From NCBI GenBank assembly GCA_023458215.1, contig JAEXAJ010000079.1:1-5138 (forward strand): 5,138 bases of DNA, written 5' to 3'. Of this stretch, positions 1 to 4,993 are shown piece by piece. The translations under genes and the position numbers were made by a program. How positions within the stretch are numbered: position 1 is the stretch's first letter; each line of letters opens with the position of its first letter. Source of the DNA: Bacteroidota bacterium. GTDB taxonomy: Bacteria; Bacteroidota; Bacteroidia; Bacteroidales; Bacteroidaceae. The notes below the pieces were generated by a model, which was not told the DNA's origin, did no database searches, and was given only the letters and a program-made list of their open reading frames with translations.

Positions 1-14
1 AAACATAAAAAAGT

Positions 15-22
15 TACTTTTG
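15..22 (+). promoter_or_regulatory. Predicted -7 promoter element of the TPR gene
   Basis: TACTTTTG matches the Bacteroidota primary sigma -7 consensus TAnnTTTG. It would start transcription near position 26-29 and give a leader of about 45 bases that is A-rich with no Shine-Dalgarno. The matching -33 element would lie before the window edge, so only half of the promoter can be judged. Confidence 0.5.
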
Positions 23-71
23 CGGGTCGAAATAGCTATATTAAGAATAATAACAAAAAGAATATATAAAA

Positions 72-755
72 ATGGCAGAACAAAAAAAGACTAATGAAGC
101 CTTAAACGTGGAAGACGCACTGACACAATCAGAGGCATTTTTTATTAAAAACAAAAAAGCAATCAACGGTGCCGTAGTAGCTGTAATCATTATTATAGCA
201 GGCATAGTTATGTACAAGAACCTCTATGCTGATCCTCGCGAAGAAAAAGCTCAAGCTGCCTTATTCAAAGGACAGGAGTACTTCGAAGCAGATGCCTATG
301 CACAAGCGCTGAACGGCGACAGCATCGGTTACGTAGGTTTTGCTAAAATTGCCGATGAATTCAGTGGAACAAAAGCAGCTAATCTGGCAAAGGCTTATAT
401 GGGAATCTGCTATGCACACCTTGGAAAATTTGATGAAGCCGTGAAAGCATTGGATAGCTTCGACGGAAACGACCAAATGGTAGCTCCTGCCATGAAGGGT
501 GCTTTGGGTAACTGCTATGCACAACTCGGCCAGTTAGACAAAGCTTCTTCTATGTTAATGAAGGCAGCCAGCGAAGCAGATAACAATACACTTAGCCCCA
601 TCTTCTTGATGCAAGCCGGTGAAATTATGGTTAAACAAGGTAAGTATGACGATGCTATCAAAGCATATACTACCATTAAGGATAAATACTTCCGTTCATA
701 CCAAGCTATGGACATCGATAAATACATCGAGCAAGCCAAATTGCTGAAGAAGTAA
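72..755 (+). CDS. Membrane-anchored tetratricopeptide repeat protein
   Basis: 227-residue protein. A charged, Lys-rich N-terminus (1-30) is followed by one hydrophobic helix at about residues 31-48 (AINGAVVAVIIIIAGIVMY). The rest is soluble and alpha-helical. TPR-like helix pairs are visible at about 100-130 (AYMGICYAHLGKFDEAVKAL), 138-170 (GALGNCYAQLGQLDKASSML) and 176-210 (GEIMVKQGKYDDAIKAY). Known of the family: TPRs are protein-interaction scaffolds, and the layout of a short cytoplasmic tail, one anchor and a C-terminal TPR resembles YfgM-type proteins, which associate with the Sec translocon and periplasmic chaperones in enterobacteria. Inference: an inner-membrane protein with its TPR domain in the periplasm. 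There is no signal-peptidase site, so it should stay anchored. The ATG follows an A-rich leader and the gene has its own terminator, so it is probably monocistronic. The partner and exact role cannot be read from the sequence. Confidence 0.9.
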   Translation: MAEQKKTNEALNVEDALTQSEAFFIKNKKAINGAVVAVIIIIAGIVMYKNLYADPREEKAQAALFKGQEYFEADAYAQALNGDSIGYVGFAKIADEFSGTKAANLAKAYMGICYAHLGKFDEAVKALDSFDGNDQMVAPAMKGALGNCYAQLGQLDKASSMLMKAASEADNNTLSPIFLMQAGEIMVKQGKYDDAIKAYTTIKDKYFRSYQAMDIDKYIEQAKLLKK

Positions 756-775
756 TATACTCATATAAAACAGTA

Positions 776-840
776 AAGGCACGGATTATACGGAAAACGC
801 TGAAAGCGTGATATTCGTGTAATCCGTGCCTTCATTATTT
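776..840 (+). terminator. Branched intrinsic terminator after the TPR gene
   Basis: The outer stem pairs 776-792 with 816-832 over 17 bp with one G-T wobble (AAGGCACGGATTATACG against CGTGTAATCCGTGCCTT). Inside it a second hairpin, ACGCT (797-801) with AGCGT (805-809), closes a GAA loop. A T-rich stretch follows (TTCATTATTT, then CCTTCTCC). It starts about 20 bases after the TPR stop and should separate this gene from ribH. The stem is long enough to act in both directions. Confidence 0.8.
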
Positions 841-885
841 CCTTCTCCTCTCCCTTTTATTTTTAACTCTTAATTTTAATTCATT

Positions 886-1380
886 ATGGCAACAGCTTAT
901 CACAACCTCTCAGACTACGATTTCAATTCTGTACCTAACGCTGAAAAGATGAAGTTCGGAATTGTTGTATCTGAATGGAATTTCAATATAACCGGTGCGC
1001 TTTTGGATGGTGCGATAAACACTCTGAAAAAACACGGAGCAAAAGATGAAAACATCATGGTAAAAACCGTACCCGGCAGTTTCGAACTAACTTTCGGAGC
1101 CAATCAACTTATAGAATACAGCGAAGTTGATGCAGTAATTGCTATTGGTTGTGTAGTAAGAGGCGACACTCCACATTTTGATTATGTTTGTATGGGCGCT
1201 ACACAAGGAATCACTCAATTGAATGCAAGTGGCGATATACCAGTTATTTACGGACTAATTACCACTAATACGATGGAGCAAGCCGAAGACCGCGCCGGTG
1301 GCAAACTTGGTAATAAAGGTGACGAATGTGCAATTACTGCAATAAAAATGATCGATTTTGCTTGGAGTTTACAAAAATAG
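886..1380 (+). CDS. ribH: 6,7-dimethyl-8-ribityllumazine synthase
   Basis: 164 residues, the usual length for RibH. It condenses 5-amino-6-(D-ribitylamino)uracil with 3,4-dihydroxy-2-butanone 4-phosphate to give 6,7-dimethyl-8-ribityllumazine, the penultimate step of riboflavin synthesis, in a cytoplasmic oligomer. Visible motifs: S29-E-W-N, where Trp31 replaces the more common Phe of the substrate pocket; PGSFEL at 63-68; the active-site segment [14 protein letters not shown] at 88-101 with catalytic His97; and [17 protein letters not shown] at 131-147, containing the phosphate-contacting Arg/Lys region. The ATG at 886 has no Shine-Dalgarno; it follows an A/T-rich stretch. No convincing TAnnTTTG promoter and no FMN riboswitch were found in the 130 bases upstream. 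There is no terminator between its stop and the tRNA promoter, so its transcript probably runs into the tRNA pair. No other rib gene is in the window. Confidence 0.97.
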   Translation: MATAYHNLSDYDFNSVPNAEKMKFGIVVSEWNFNITGALLDGAINTLKKHGAKDENIMVKTVPGSFELTFGANQLIEYSEVDAVIAIGCVVRGDTPHFDYVCMGATQGITQLNASGDIPVIYGLITTNTMEQAEDRAGGKLGNKGDECAITAIKMIDFAWSLQK

Positions 1381-1391
1381 TCGTATCTTTG
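1361..1391 (+). promoter_or_regulatory. Predicted promoter of the tRNA-Tyr/tRNA-Gly pair
   Basis: A perfect -7 element TATCTTTG lies at 1384-1391. A partial -33 element CTTG (1361-1364) lies 19 bases upstream, within the expected spacing; an alternative TTTG at 1357-1360 would leave 23 bases. The -33 half lies inside the last codons of ribH and the -7 starts three bases after its stop. Transcription would begin near 1395, about 48 bases before the mature tRNA-Tyr, leaving a leader for RNase P to remove. Confidence 0.65.
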
Positions 1392-1442
1392 CACTCGCAA
1401 TTGAGAAACAAAGCTACTAAGCCAAGTTTCGAAAAAGCAAAA

Positions 1443-1525
1443 GGGCGAATACCAGAGTGGCCAAATGGGACTGACTGTAACTCAGTTGTCTTACGACTTC
1501 GGTGGTTCGAATCCATCTTCGCCCA
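1443..1525 (+). tRNA. tRNA-Tyr (anticodon GTA)
   Basis: 83-base class II tRNA. The acceptor stem pairs GGGCGAA (1443-1449) with TTCGCCC (1518-1524) and the discriminator is A1525. The anticodon stem ACTGA/TCAGT encloses loop CTGTAAC with anticodon GTA at 1477-1479. A long variable arm (GTC-TTAC-GAC) is present, as in bacterial tRNA-Tyr. The T arm GGTGG-TTCGAAT-CCATC is intact. CCA is not encoded (ACAAAA follows), so it must be added after transcription. First gene of a two-tRNA transcript, 8 bases before tRNA-Gly. Confidence 0.97.
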
Positions 1526-1533
1526 CAAAAATT

Positions 1534-1606
1534 GCGGAAGTAGCTCAGTTGATAGAGCATTAGCCTTCCAAGCTGAGGGTCGCGGGTTTGAGCCCCGTCT
1601 TCCGCT
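1534..1606 (+). tRNA. tRNA-Gly (anticodon TCC)
   Basis: 73-base class I tRNA. The acceptor stem pairs GCGGAAG (1534-1540) with CTTCCGC (1599-1605), with discriminator T1606. The D arm AGCTCAGTTGATAGAGC is present. The anticodon stem TTAGC/GCTGA has one G-T wobble and encloses loop CTTCCAA with anticodon TCC at 1567-1569. The T arm is GCGGG-TTTGAGC-CCCGT. CCA is not encoded. It reads GGA and probably GGG glycine codons. It is cotranscribed with tRNA-Tyr and followed within 8 bases by a terminator. Confidence 0.97.
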
Positions 1607-1614
1607 CTCAAAAG

Positions 1615-1654
1615 AATCCTGAAAGTCAAGCTTGGCTCTCAGGATTTCTTCTTT
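1615..1654 (+). terminator. Intrinsic terminator of the tRNA operon
   Basis: The hairpin pairs 1615-1630 with 1631-1646 around AAGCTT; about 14 bp can form with one A-C mismatch (1623/1638) and one G-T wobble, with the innermost bases forming the loop. The tail TTTCTTCTTT follows directly. It ends the tRNA transcript, and any ribH read-through, just before the regulator gene. Confidence 0.85.
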
Positions 1655-1674
1655 ATAATAATGAATACTCCCCT

Positions 1675-2238
1675 ATGAATAACATCATCAACAAAATCAG
1701 GCAAATCTATCCGGTCTCCGACGAAGCACTTCAGGCATTGTTGGTGAATATGCAGGTAAGATACTACCCTAAAGGTACCTATTTAGTACAATCGGGGGTG
1801 ACTGACCGTTTGGTTTATTTCATTGAGGAAGGAGTTACCCGTTCCGTATTCCATCATGACGGACAAGATACCACTACATGGTTCAGCCAAGAAGGAGACG
1901 TCACCTTCGGTATGGATTCATTGTATTACCAACAGCCGTCTATAGAAAGTATTGAAACGCTTTCAGACTGCAAGATCTACGTCATCCATATAGACAAGCT
2001 GAATGCACTTTACGAAACCTACATCGATATAGCCAACTGGGGAAGAATCTTGCATCAGAATGTGAACAAGGAGCTTAGTCACATGTTTGTGGAGAGACTT
2101 CAACTTCCGCCTAAAGAGCGATACGAACAGTTCAATCGCCGTTACCCCGGACTGATAAACCGGGTAAAGCTAAAGTATATAGCAGCATTTCTAGGTATTT
2201 CCATCTATACACTCAGTCGGGTACGTGCCCAAAAATAG
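1675..2238 (+). CDS. Crp/Fnr-family transcriptional regulator
   Basis: 187 residues counted from the ATG at 1675. An upstream in-frame ATG at 1588 lies inside tRNA-Gly and is rejected. Residues 20-110 form a cyclic-nucleotide-binding-like beta roll, with YYPKGTYLVQSG (30-41), LVYFIEEGVTRSVF (46-59) and the turn EGDVTFG (73-79). A linking helix covers about 113-140, followed by LPPKERYEQF (144-153). The C-terminal winged-helix HTH has its recognition part in IAAFLGISIYTLSRVR (169-184), typical of Bacteroidota members. The FNR iron-sulfur cysteine set is absent (only Cys99), and the CRP phosphate-binding Arg-Ser pair is not recognisable, so the effector is unknown and cAMP is doubtful. No TAnnTTTG was found between the tRNA terminator and the start, so expression may depend on read-through or an unrecognised promoter. 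Likely target by position: the adjacent acyltransferase promoter (inference). Confidence 0.9.
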   Translation: MNNIINKIRQIYPVSDEALQALLVNMQVRYYPKGTYLVQSGVTDRLVYFIEEGVTRSVFHHDGQDTTTWFSQEGDVTFGMDSLYYQQPSIESIETLSDCKIYVIHIDKLNALYETYIDIANWGRILHQNVNKELSHMFVERLQLPPKERYEQFNRRYPGLINRVKLKYIAAFLGISIYTLSRVRAQK

Positions 2239-2251
2239 ATATCTGCCGTTT

Positions 2252-2269
2252 TTTTGCTTTTAAGCAAAA
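2252..2269. promoter_or_regulatory. Perfect 8-2-8 palindrome, possible operator
   Basis: TTTTGCTT-TT-AAGCAAAA is an exact inverted repeat 13 bases after the regulator's stop. Its centre lies about 40 bases before the predicted start of the acyltransferase transcript, close to the position of class II Crp-type activator sites. It lacks a T-tract after the stem and is A/T-rich, so it is a weak terminator candidate. The operator role is an inference. Confidence 0.4.
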
Positions 2270-2289
2270 GAACTTTGTTTCGCATGCCG

Positions 2290-2297
2290 TATCTTTG
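2290..2297 (+). promoter_or_regulatory. -7 promoter element of the acyltransferase gene
   Basis: TATCTTTG is a perfect TAnnTTTG match, preceded by G as in the other two intergenic promoters. No TTTG is found at 19-21 bases upstream (a TTTG at 2274-2277 is too close), which would fit a promoter that needs an activator. The predicted transcript start is near 2301, giving a leader of about 33 bases. Confidence 0.6.
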
Positions 2298-2333
2298 ACA
2301 TCCGAAAACATTAATCAAACTATAGAAAAACAG

Positions 2334-3488
2334 ATGTCGAATATTTCATCTTCAGCTTTTGCAGACACCAAAGCACATTATGATCTTCTTGACGGACTTC
2401 GTGGTGTGGCAGCCCTTATGGTTATATGGTATCATATATTCGAAGGTTACGCTTTTGCCGGCGGGGGTATTATTGAAACCTTCAATCACGGATATCTAGC
2501 CGTGGATTTTTTCTTTATCCTCTCAGGTTTCGTTATCGGTTATGCTTATGATGACCGATGGGGTAAAGGGCTCACTATGAAAAACTTCTTCAAACGACGG
2601 CTGATACGCCTTCATCCTATGGTGGTCATGGGTGCCGTTCTGGGTGCCGTTACGTTCTGTATACAGGGATGTGTACAATGGGACGGAACACATATCGCTC
2701 TCTCAATGATCATGCTATCCCTCCTCTGCACGATATTCTTCATTCCGGCCATGCCGGGCGTAGGCTATGAAGTCCGTGGTAATGGTGAAATGTTTCCATT
2801 AAACGGACCTTGCTGGTCGTTGTTTTTCGAATATATAGGCAATATCCTTTATGCCTTGTTCATTCGCCGCTTGTCAAATAAAGCATTAACCGCATTAACA
2901 GTATTGTTGGGAGTGGCATTAGCATTATTTGCAATCTTTGATATCTCCGGTTATGGAAATATGGGAGTAGGATGGACATTGGATGGTGTAAACTTTGCAG
3001 GAGGATTATTAAGAATGCTTTTCCCCTTCTCTATGGGTATGCTTTTGTCGCGCAACTTCAAGCCTGTGAAGTTGAAAGGAGCTTTTTGGATATGCACAAT
3101 CGCACTGATTGCCCTATTCTCTGTACCTTATTTAGAAGGCGCAGAACCGATCTGCACGAATGGTATTTATGAAGCATTTTGCGTTATCATAGCTTTTCCT
3201 ATCCTGGTTTGGCTAGGAGCATCCGGAAGTACTACAGATAAAAAGTCAACCAAGATATGCAAATTTTTGGGAGATATTTCTTATCCGATCTACGTGGTAC
3301 ATTATCCATTCATGTATTTGTTCTACGCATGGTTGATTAAGAATCAACTTTTCACTTTAGAACAGACCTGGCAAGTTGCCTTAGGTGTCTATGCATGGAA
3401 TATATTGTTAGCTTATCTATGTCTGAAGTTATACGATGAACCGATACGGAAATATTTAGCTAAGCGATTATTGAATAAGAAACAGTAA
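2334..3488 (+). CDS. Acyltransferase 3 family integral membrane protein
   Basis: 384 residues from the ATG at 2334. A TTG start at 2295 would lie inside the -7 promoter element, so it is rejected. Family motifs in order: LDGLRGVAALMV (19-30) with conserved His34; GYLAVDFFFILSGF (53-66); FFKRRLIRLHP (85-95), the basic motif after the second helix; GPCWSLFFEY (158-167); and DISYPIYVVHYP (314-325) near the C-terminus. About ten hydrophobic segments are visible and there is no extra SGNH domain. Known of the family: members move acetyl or other acyl groups onto sugars of O-antigen, capsule, peptidoglycan or macrolides at the inner membrane. Inference: modification of a surface glycan; the substrate cannot be told and no glycosyltransferase genes are adjacent. 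It is preceded by a Crp/Fnr-type gene and a candidate operator, and ends at a terminator shared with the convergent gene. Confidence 0.92.
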   Translation: MSNISSSAFADTKAHYDLLDGLRGVAALMVIWYHIFEGYAFAGGGIIETFNHGYLAVDFFFILSGFVIGYAYDDRWGKGLTMKNFFKRRLIRLHPMVVMGAVLGAVTFCIQGCVQWDGTHIALSMIMLSLLCTIFFIPAMPGVGYEVRGNGEMFPLNGPCWSLFFEYIGNILYALFIRRLSNKALTALTVLLGVALALFAIFDISGYGNMGVGWTLDGVNFAGGLLRMLFPFSMGMLLSRNFKPVKLKGAFWICTIALIALFSVPYLEGAEPICTNGIYEAFCVIIAFPILVWLGASGSTTDKKSTKICKFLGDISYPIYVVHYPFMYLFYAWLIKNQLFTLEQTWQVALGVYAWNILLAYLCLKLYDEPIRKYLAKRLLNKKQ

Positions 3489-3526
3489 AAACAAAAGTGA
3501 CGGTAGTTGTCCTGCCGTCACTTTTG
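3487..3526. terminator. Bidirectional terminator between convergent genes
   Basis: A 15-bp stem pairs 3492-3506 with 3512-3526 (CAAAAGTGACGGTAG against CTGCCGTCACTTTTG, one G-T wobble) around the loop TTGTC. On the minus strand it is followed by TTTTT (complement of 3487-3491), making a good terminator for the DUF1232-like gene, whose transcript would then end inside the acyltransferase stop codon region. On the plus strand the T-run belongs to the stem itself and the tail is weaker. Confidence 0.8.
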
Positions 3527-3547
3527 AATAATGAATATATAGAAAAA

Positions 3548-3904
3548 CTATTCCAGATATATCGGCTTCACCTCGGTCACATTTTCATGAAGCCACTCAT
3601 CCAACTTAGCCTCTACTTTATCTTCTATTTGGGGAGTGATATACTTCTTCACTTTCTTATAGGCATAGACTGCGGCAGCTCCTTTTCCAACCCAAAAGAT
3701 CTGTCCCAGCAAGTCTTCTATACCAGTAGGAATAACTATTGCTATCAAGGCAAGCATAATATTATTTTGCTCGCTTTTCGGGGTACTCTCAGCAATCATT
3801 ACATAATAAGTAGTAAGTACAGGACGCCCGGCAGTGCGACCTACTTTCTTTATATACTTTTCTACTTTAGTATAAATTTCATCCATTGAAAAATTCAGTT
3901 TCAT
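3548..3904 (-). CDS. Small DUF1232/YkvA-like protein
   Basis: 118 residues from the ATG at 3904. Longer in-frame starts up to 4000 add a Trp/Lys-rich stretch with no family similarity and would place the strong Shine-Dalgarno inside the gene. An amphipathic Lys-rich N-terminus (YTKVEKYIKKVGRTAGRPVL, 11-30) leads into YYVMIAESTPKSEQ, a hydrophobic helix at about 48-62, a small Gly/Ala segment (72-82), then AYKKVKKYITPQIEDKVEAKLDEWL (81-105). The first and last blocks match my recollection of Bacteroides DUF1232 proteins. The typical core (Pro-x-Asp-x-x-Pro and a Gly-x-x-Asp-Asp turn) is altered here to PTGIEDLL and WVGKGAA. The function of the family is unknown; the hydrophobic core suggests membrane association. 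Transcribed convergently to the acyltransferase and divergently from the YitT gene. Confidence 0.8.
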   Translation of the reverse strand: MKLNFSMDEIYTKVEKYIKKVGRTAGRPVLTTYYVMIAESTPKSEQNNIMLALIAIVIPTGIEDLLGQIFWVGKGAAAVYAYKKVKKYITPQIEDKVEAKLDEWLHENVTEVKPIYLE

Positions 3905-3908
3905 AATT

Positions 3909-3913
3909 CCTCC
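3909..3913 (-). promoter_or_regulatory. Strong Shine-Dalgarno site, unusual here
   Basis: On the minus strand AAAGGAGG lies just before AATT and the ATG at 3904; its eight bases complement the CCUCCUUU of the usual 16S rRNA 3' end. Spacing from GGAGG to ATG is four bases. It decides the start of this gene. No other start in the window has such a site. Confidence 0.8.
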
Positions 3914-3931
3914 TTTTTTATTTATTAGACG

Positions 3932-3966
3932 CAAAGAGACAAGTAAAGGTTGCATTTTCCACCAAA
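3932..3966 (-). promoter_or_regulatory. Possible promoter of the DUF1232-like gene
   Basis: On the minus strand TCTCTTTG (3939-3932) matches TAnnTTTG at all but one fixed position. TTTG (3966-3963) lies upstream with a 23-base spacer, longer than the usual 19-21. The leader would be about 25 bases and contain the Shine-Dalgarno. This is weak; the rest of the A/T-rich interval up to 4040 holds no better match on this strand. Confidence 0.25.
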
Positions 3967-4064
3967 TATTTTTTTGACCAATAAAATAAAATACGGTCAT
4001 AATTCAGGGAAAACGTATATAAAAGAAAATAAAACCATAGAATATTAAAACCACATATCTTTTG

Positions 4065-4072
4065 TATCTTTG
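4065..4072 (+). promoter_or_regulatory. -7 promoter element of the YitT-family gene
   Basis: TATCTTTG is a perfect TAnnTTTG match, immediately preceded by a near copy, TATCTTTTG (4056-4064). No TTTG is seen 19-21 bases upstream (the region is ATATTAAAA). Transcription would start near 4076 with a leader of about 27 bases and no Shine-Dalgarno. Confidence 0.6.
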
Positions 4073-4102
4073 CCGAAAATTTCACAACCTCATCAAATTA
4101 AA

Positions 4103-4993
4103 ATGAAAAAAATTGTAAGCGTTCCTTCTCGGCAGAAAACCATGCGTGAGCTGAGAGATTATCTGATGATTGCTTTAGGCATGATTATGTATGGTATAGG
4201 CTGGACTGTATTTCTATTGCCTAATGACATTACTACCGGTGGCGTACCGGGTATTGCTTCTATCGTCTATTTCGCTACAGGTTTTCCTGTACAATACACG
4301 TACTTTGCTATCAACTTTACCTTGTTGCTCCTTGCGATACGTATCTTAGGTTGGAAGTTCAGTATCAAAACGATCTTTGCGGTATTTACACTAACGTTCT
4401 TCCTTTCGGTTATTCAGAAACTGACGGAAGGTCTTGCCCTGCTTCACGACCAACCTTTTATGGCATGTGTAATAGGAGCTTCATTCTGCGGTAGTGGTAT
4501 TGGTATTGCATTTACGTCGAATGGCAGTACGGGCGGTACAGATATCATCGCTGCTGTTATTAACAAATACCGGGACATTACACTGGGAAGAGTGATGTTG
4601 ATATGCGATCTGATTATTATCTCTTCCAGTTATTTTGTGCTGAGGGATTGGGAAAAGGTGGTGTATGGTTACGTTACACTTTACATTTGCAGTTTTGTAC
4701 TCGACCAGGTAGTAAACAGTGCCCGCCAGTCCGTGCAGTTCTTTATCATCAGCGAGAAGTACGAAGAGATTGCAAGGCATATCAATGTTTACCCCCACCG
4801 AGGTGCAACCGTTATCAATGCTTCGGGTTTCTATAGTGGAAAAGAACAGAAGATGCTGTTCGTGCTTGCTAAAAAGCGGGAATCGACCATCATCTTCCGG
4901 CTGATAAAAGACATAGACCCCAATGCATTTGTATCACAGAGTGCTGTCATTGGAGTCTACGGAGAAGGTTTTGACAAGATCAAAGTAAAATAA
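4103..4993 (+). CDS. YitT family membrane protein with C-terminal DUF2179 domain
   Basis: 296 residues from the ATG at 4103. An in-frame TTG at 4070 lies inside the -7 promoter element and is rejected. Five to six hydrophobic segments fill residues 20-205. The membrane part shows the family's internal duplication: PNDITTGGVPGIA (40-52) and SNGSTGGTDIIA (139-150), each after a helix and about 99 residues apart. The soluble C-terminal domain from about 210 carries RGATVINASGFYSGKEQKMLFVLAKKRE, the DUF2179 signature, and ends in GEGFDKIKVK. Full length for the family. Known: YitT-type proteins are widespread and mostly uncharacterised; DUF2179 has a ferredoxin-like fold found on this and related membrane families. 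Inference: a transporter-like inner-membrane protein with a cytoplasmic regulatory domain; the substrate is unknown. Transcribed alone, divergent from the DUF1232-like gene, and overlapping the opposing right-edge gene by 14 bases. Confidence 0.93.
   Translation: MKKIVSVPSRQKTMRELRDYLMIALGMIMYGIGWTVFLLPNDITTGGVPGIASIVYFATGFPVQYTYFAINFTLLLLAIRILGWKFSIKTIFAVFTLTFFLSVIQKLTEGLALLHDQPFMACVIGASFCGSGIGIAFTSNGSTGGTDIIAAVINKYRDITLGRVMLICDLIIISSSYFVLRDWEKVVYGYVTLYICSFVLDQVVNSARQSVQFFIISEKYEEIARHINVYPHRGATVINASGFYSGKEQKMLFVLAKKRESTIIFRLIKDIDPNAFVSQSAVIGVYGEGFDKIKVK

Noticed and set aside
1..71. Possible divergent minus-strand gene starting at an ATG at 6-4
   Set aside because: Only two codons are inside the window and no minus-strand promoter is visible, so it cannot be supported.
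756..885. FMN riboswitch before ribH
   Set aside because: The only strong structure is a two-part hairpin with a terminator tail; the conserved multi-arm FMN aptamer sequence is not present.
1326..1622. Plus-strand frame of 98 codons through the end of ribH and both tRNAs
   Set aside because: It overlaps ribH in another frame and then translates the two tRNA genes; no protein-like features.
1334..1629. Minus-strand reading frames across the tRNA pair (products containing GAQTRDPQLGRLMLYQ and WIRTTEVVRQLSYSQS)
   Set aside because: These are antisense translations of tRNA-Gly and tRNA-Tyr, a well-known source of false proteins in databases.
1588..1674. N-terminal extension of the Crp/Fnr-like regulator
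   Set aside because: It would begin inside tRNA-Gly and run through the terminator hairpin; family proteins begin near the ATG at 1675.
3497..3889. Plus-strand frame of 130 codons opposite the DUF1232-like gene
   Set aside because: It starts inside the terminator hairpin, is antisense to a gene with a strong ribosome site and family similarity, and has no recognisable domain.
3975..3999. Inverted repeat TGACC-N15-GGTCA in the divergent gap
   Set aside because: Arms of only five bases with no extension on either side; expected by chance in a gap of this size, although a regulatory site cannot be excluded.
3905..4000. Longer start of the DUF1232-like protein at 4000
   Set aside because: It would encode the Shine-Dalgarno as protein and adds sequence with no family match; ATG 3904 is far better placed.
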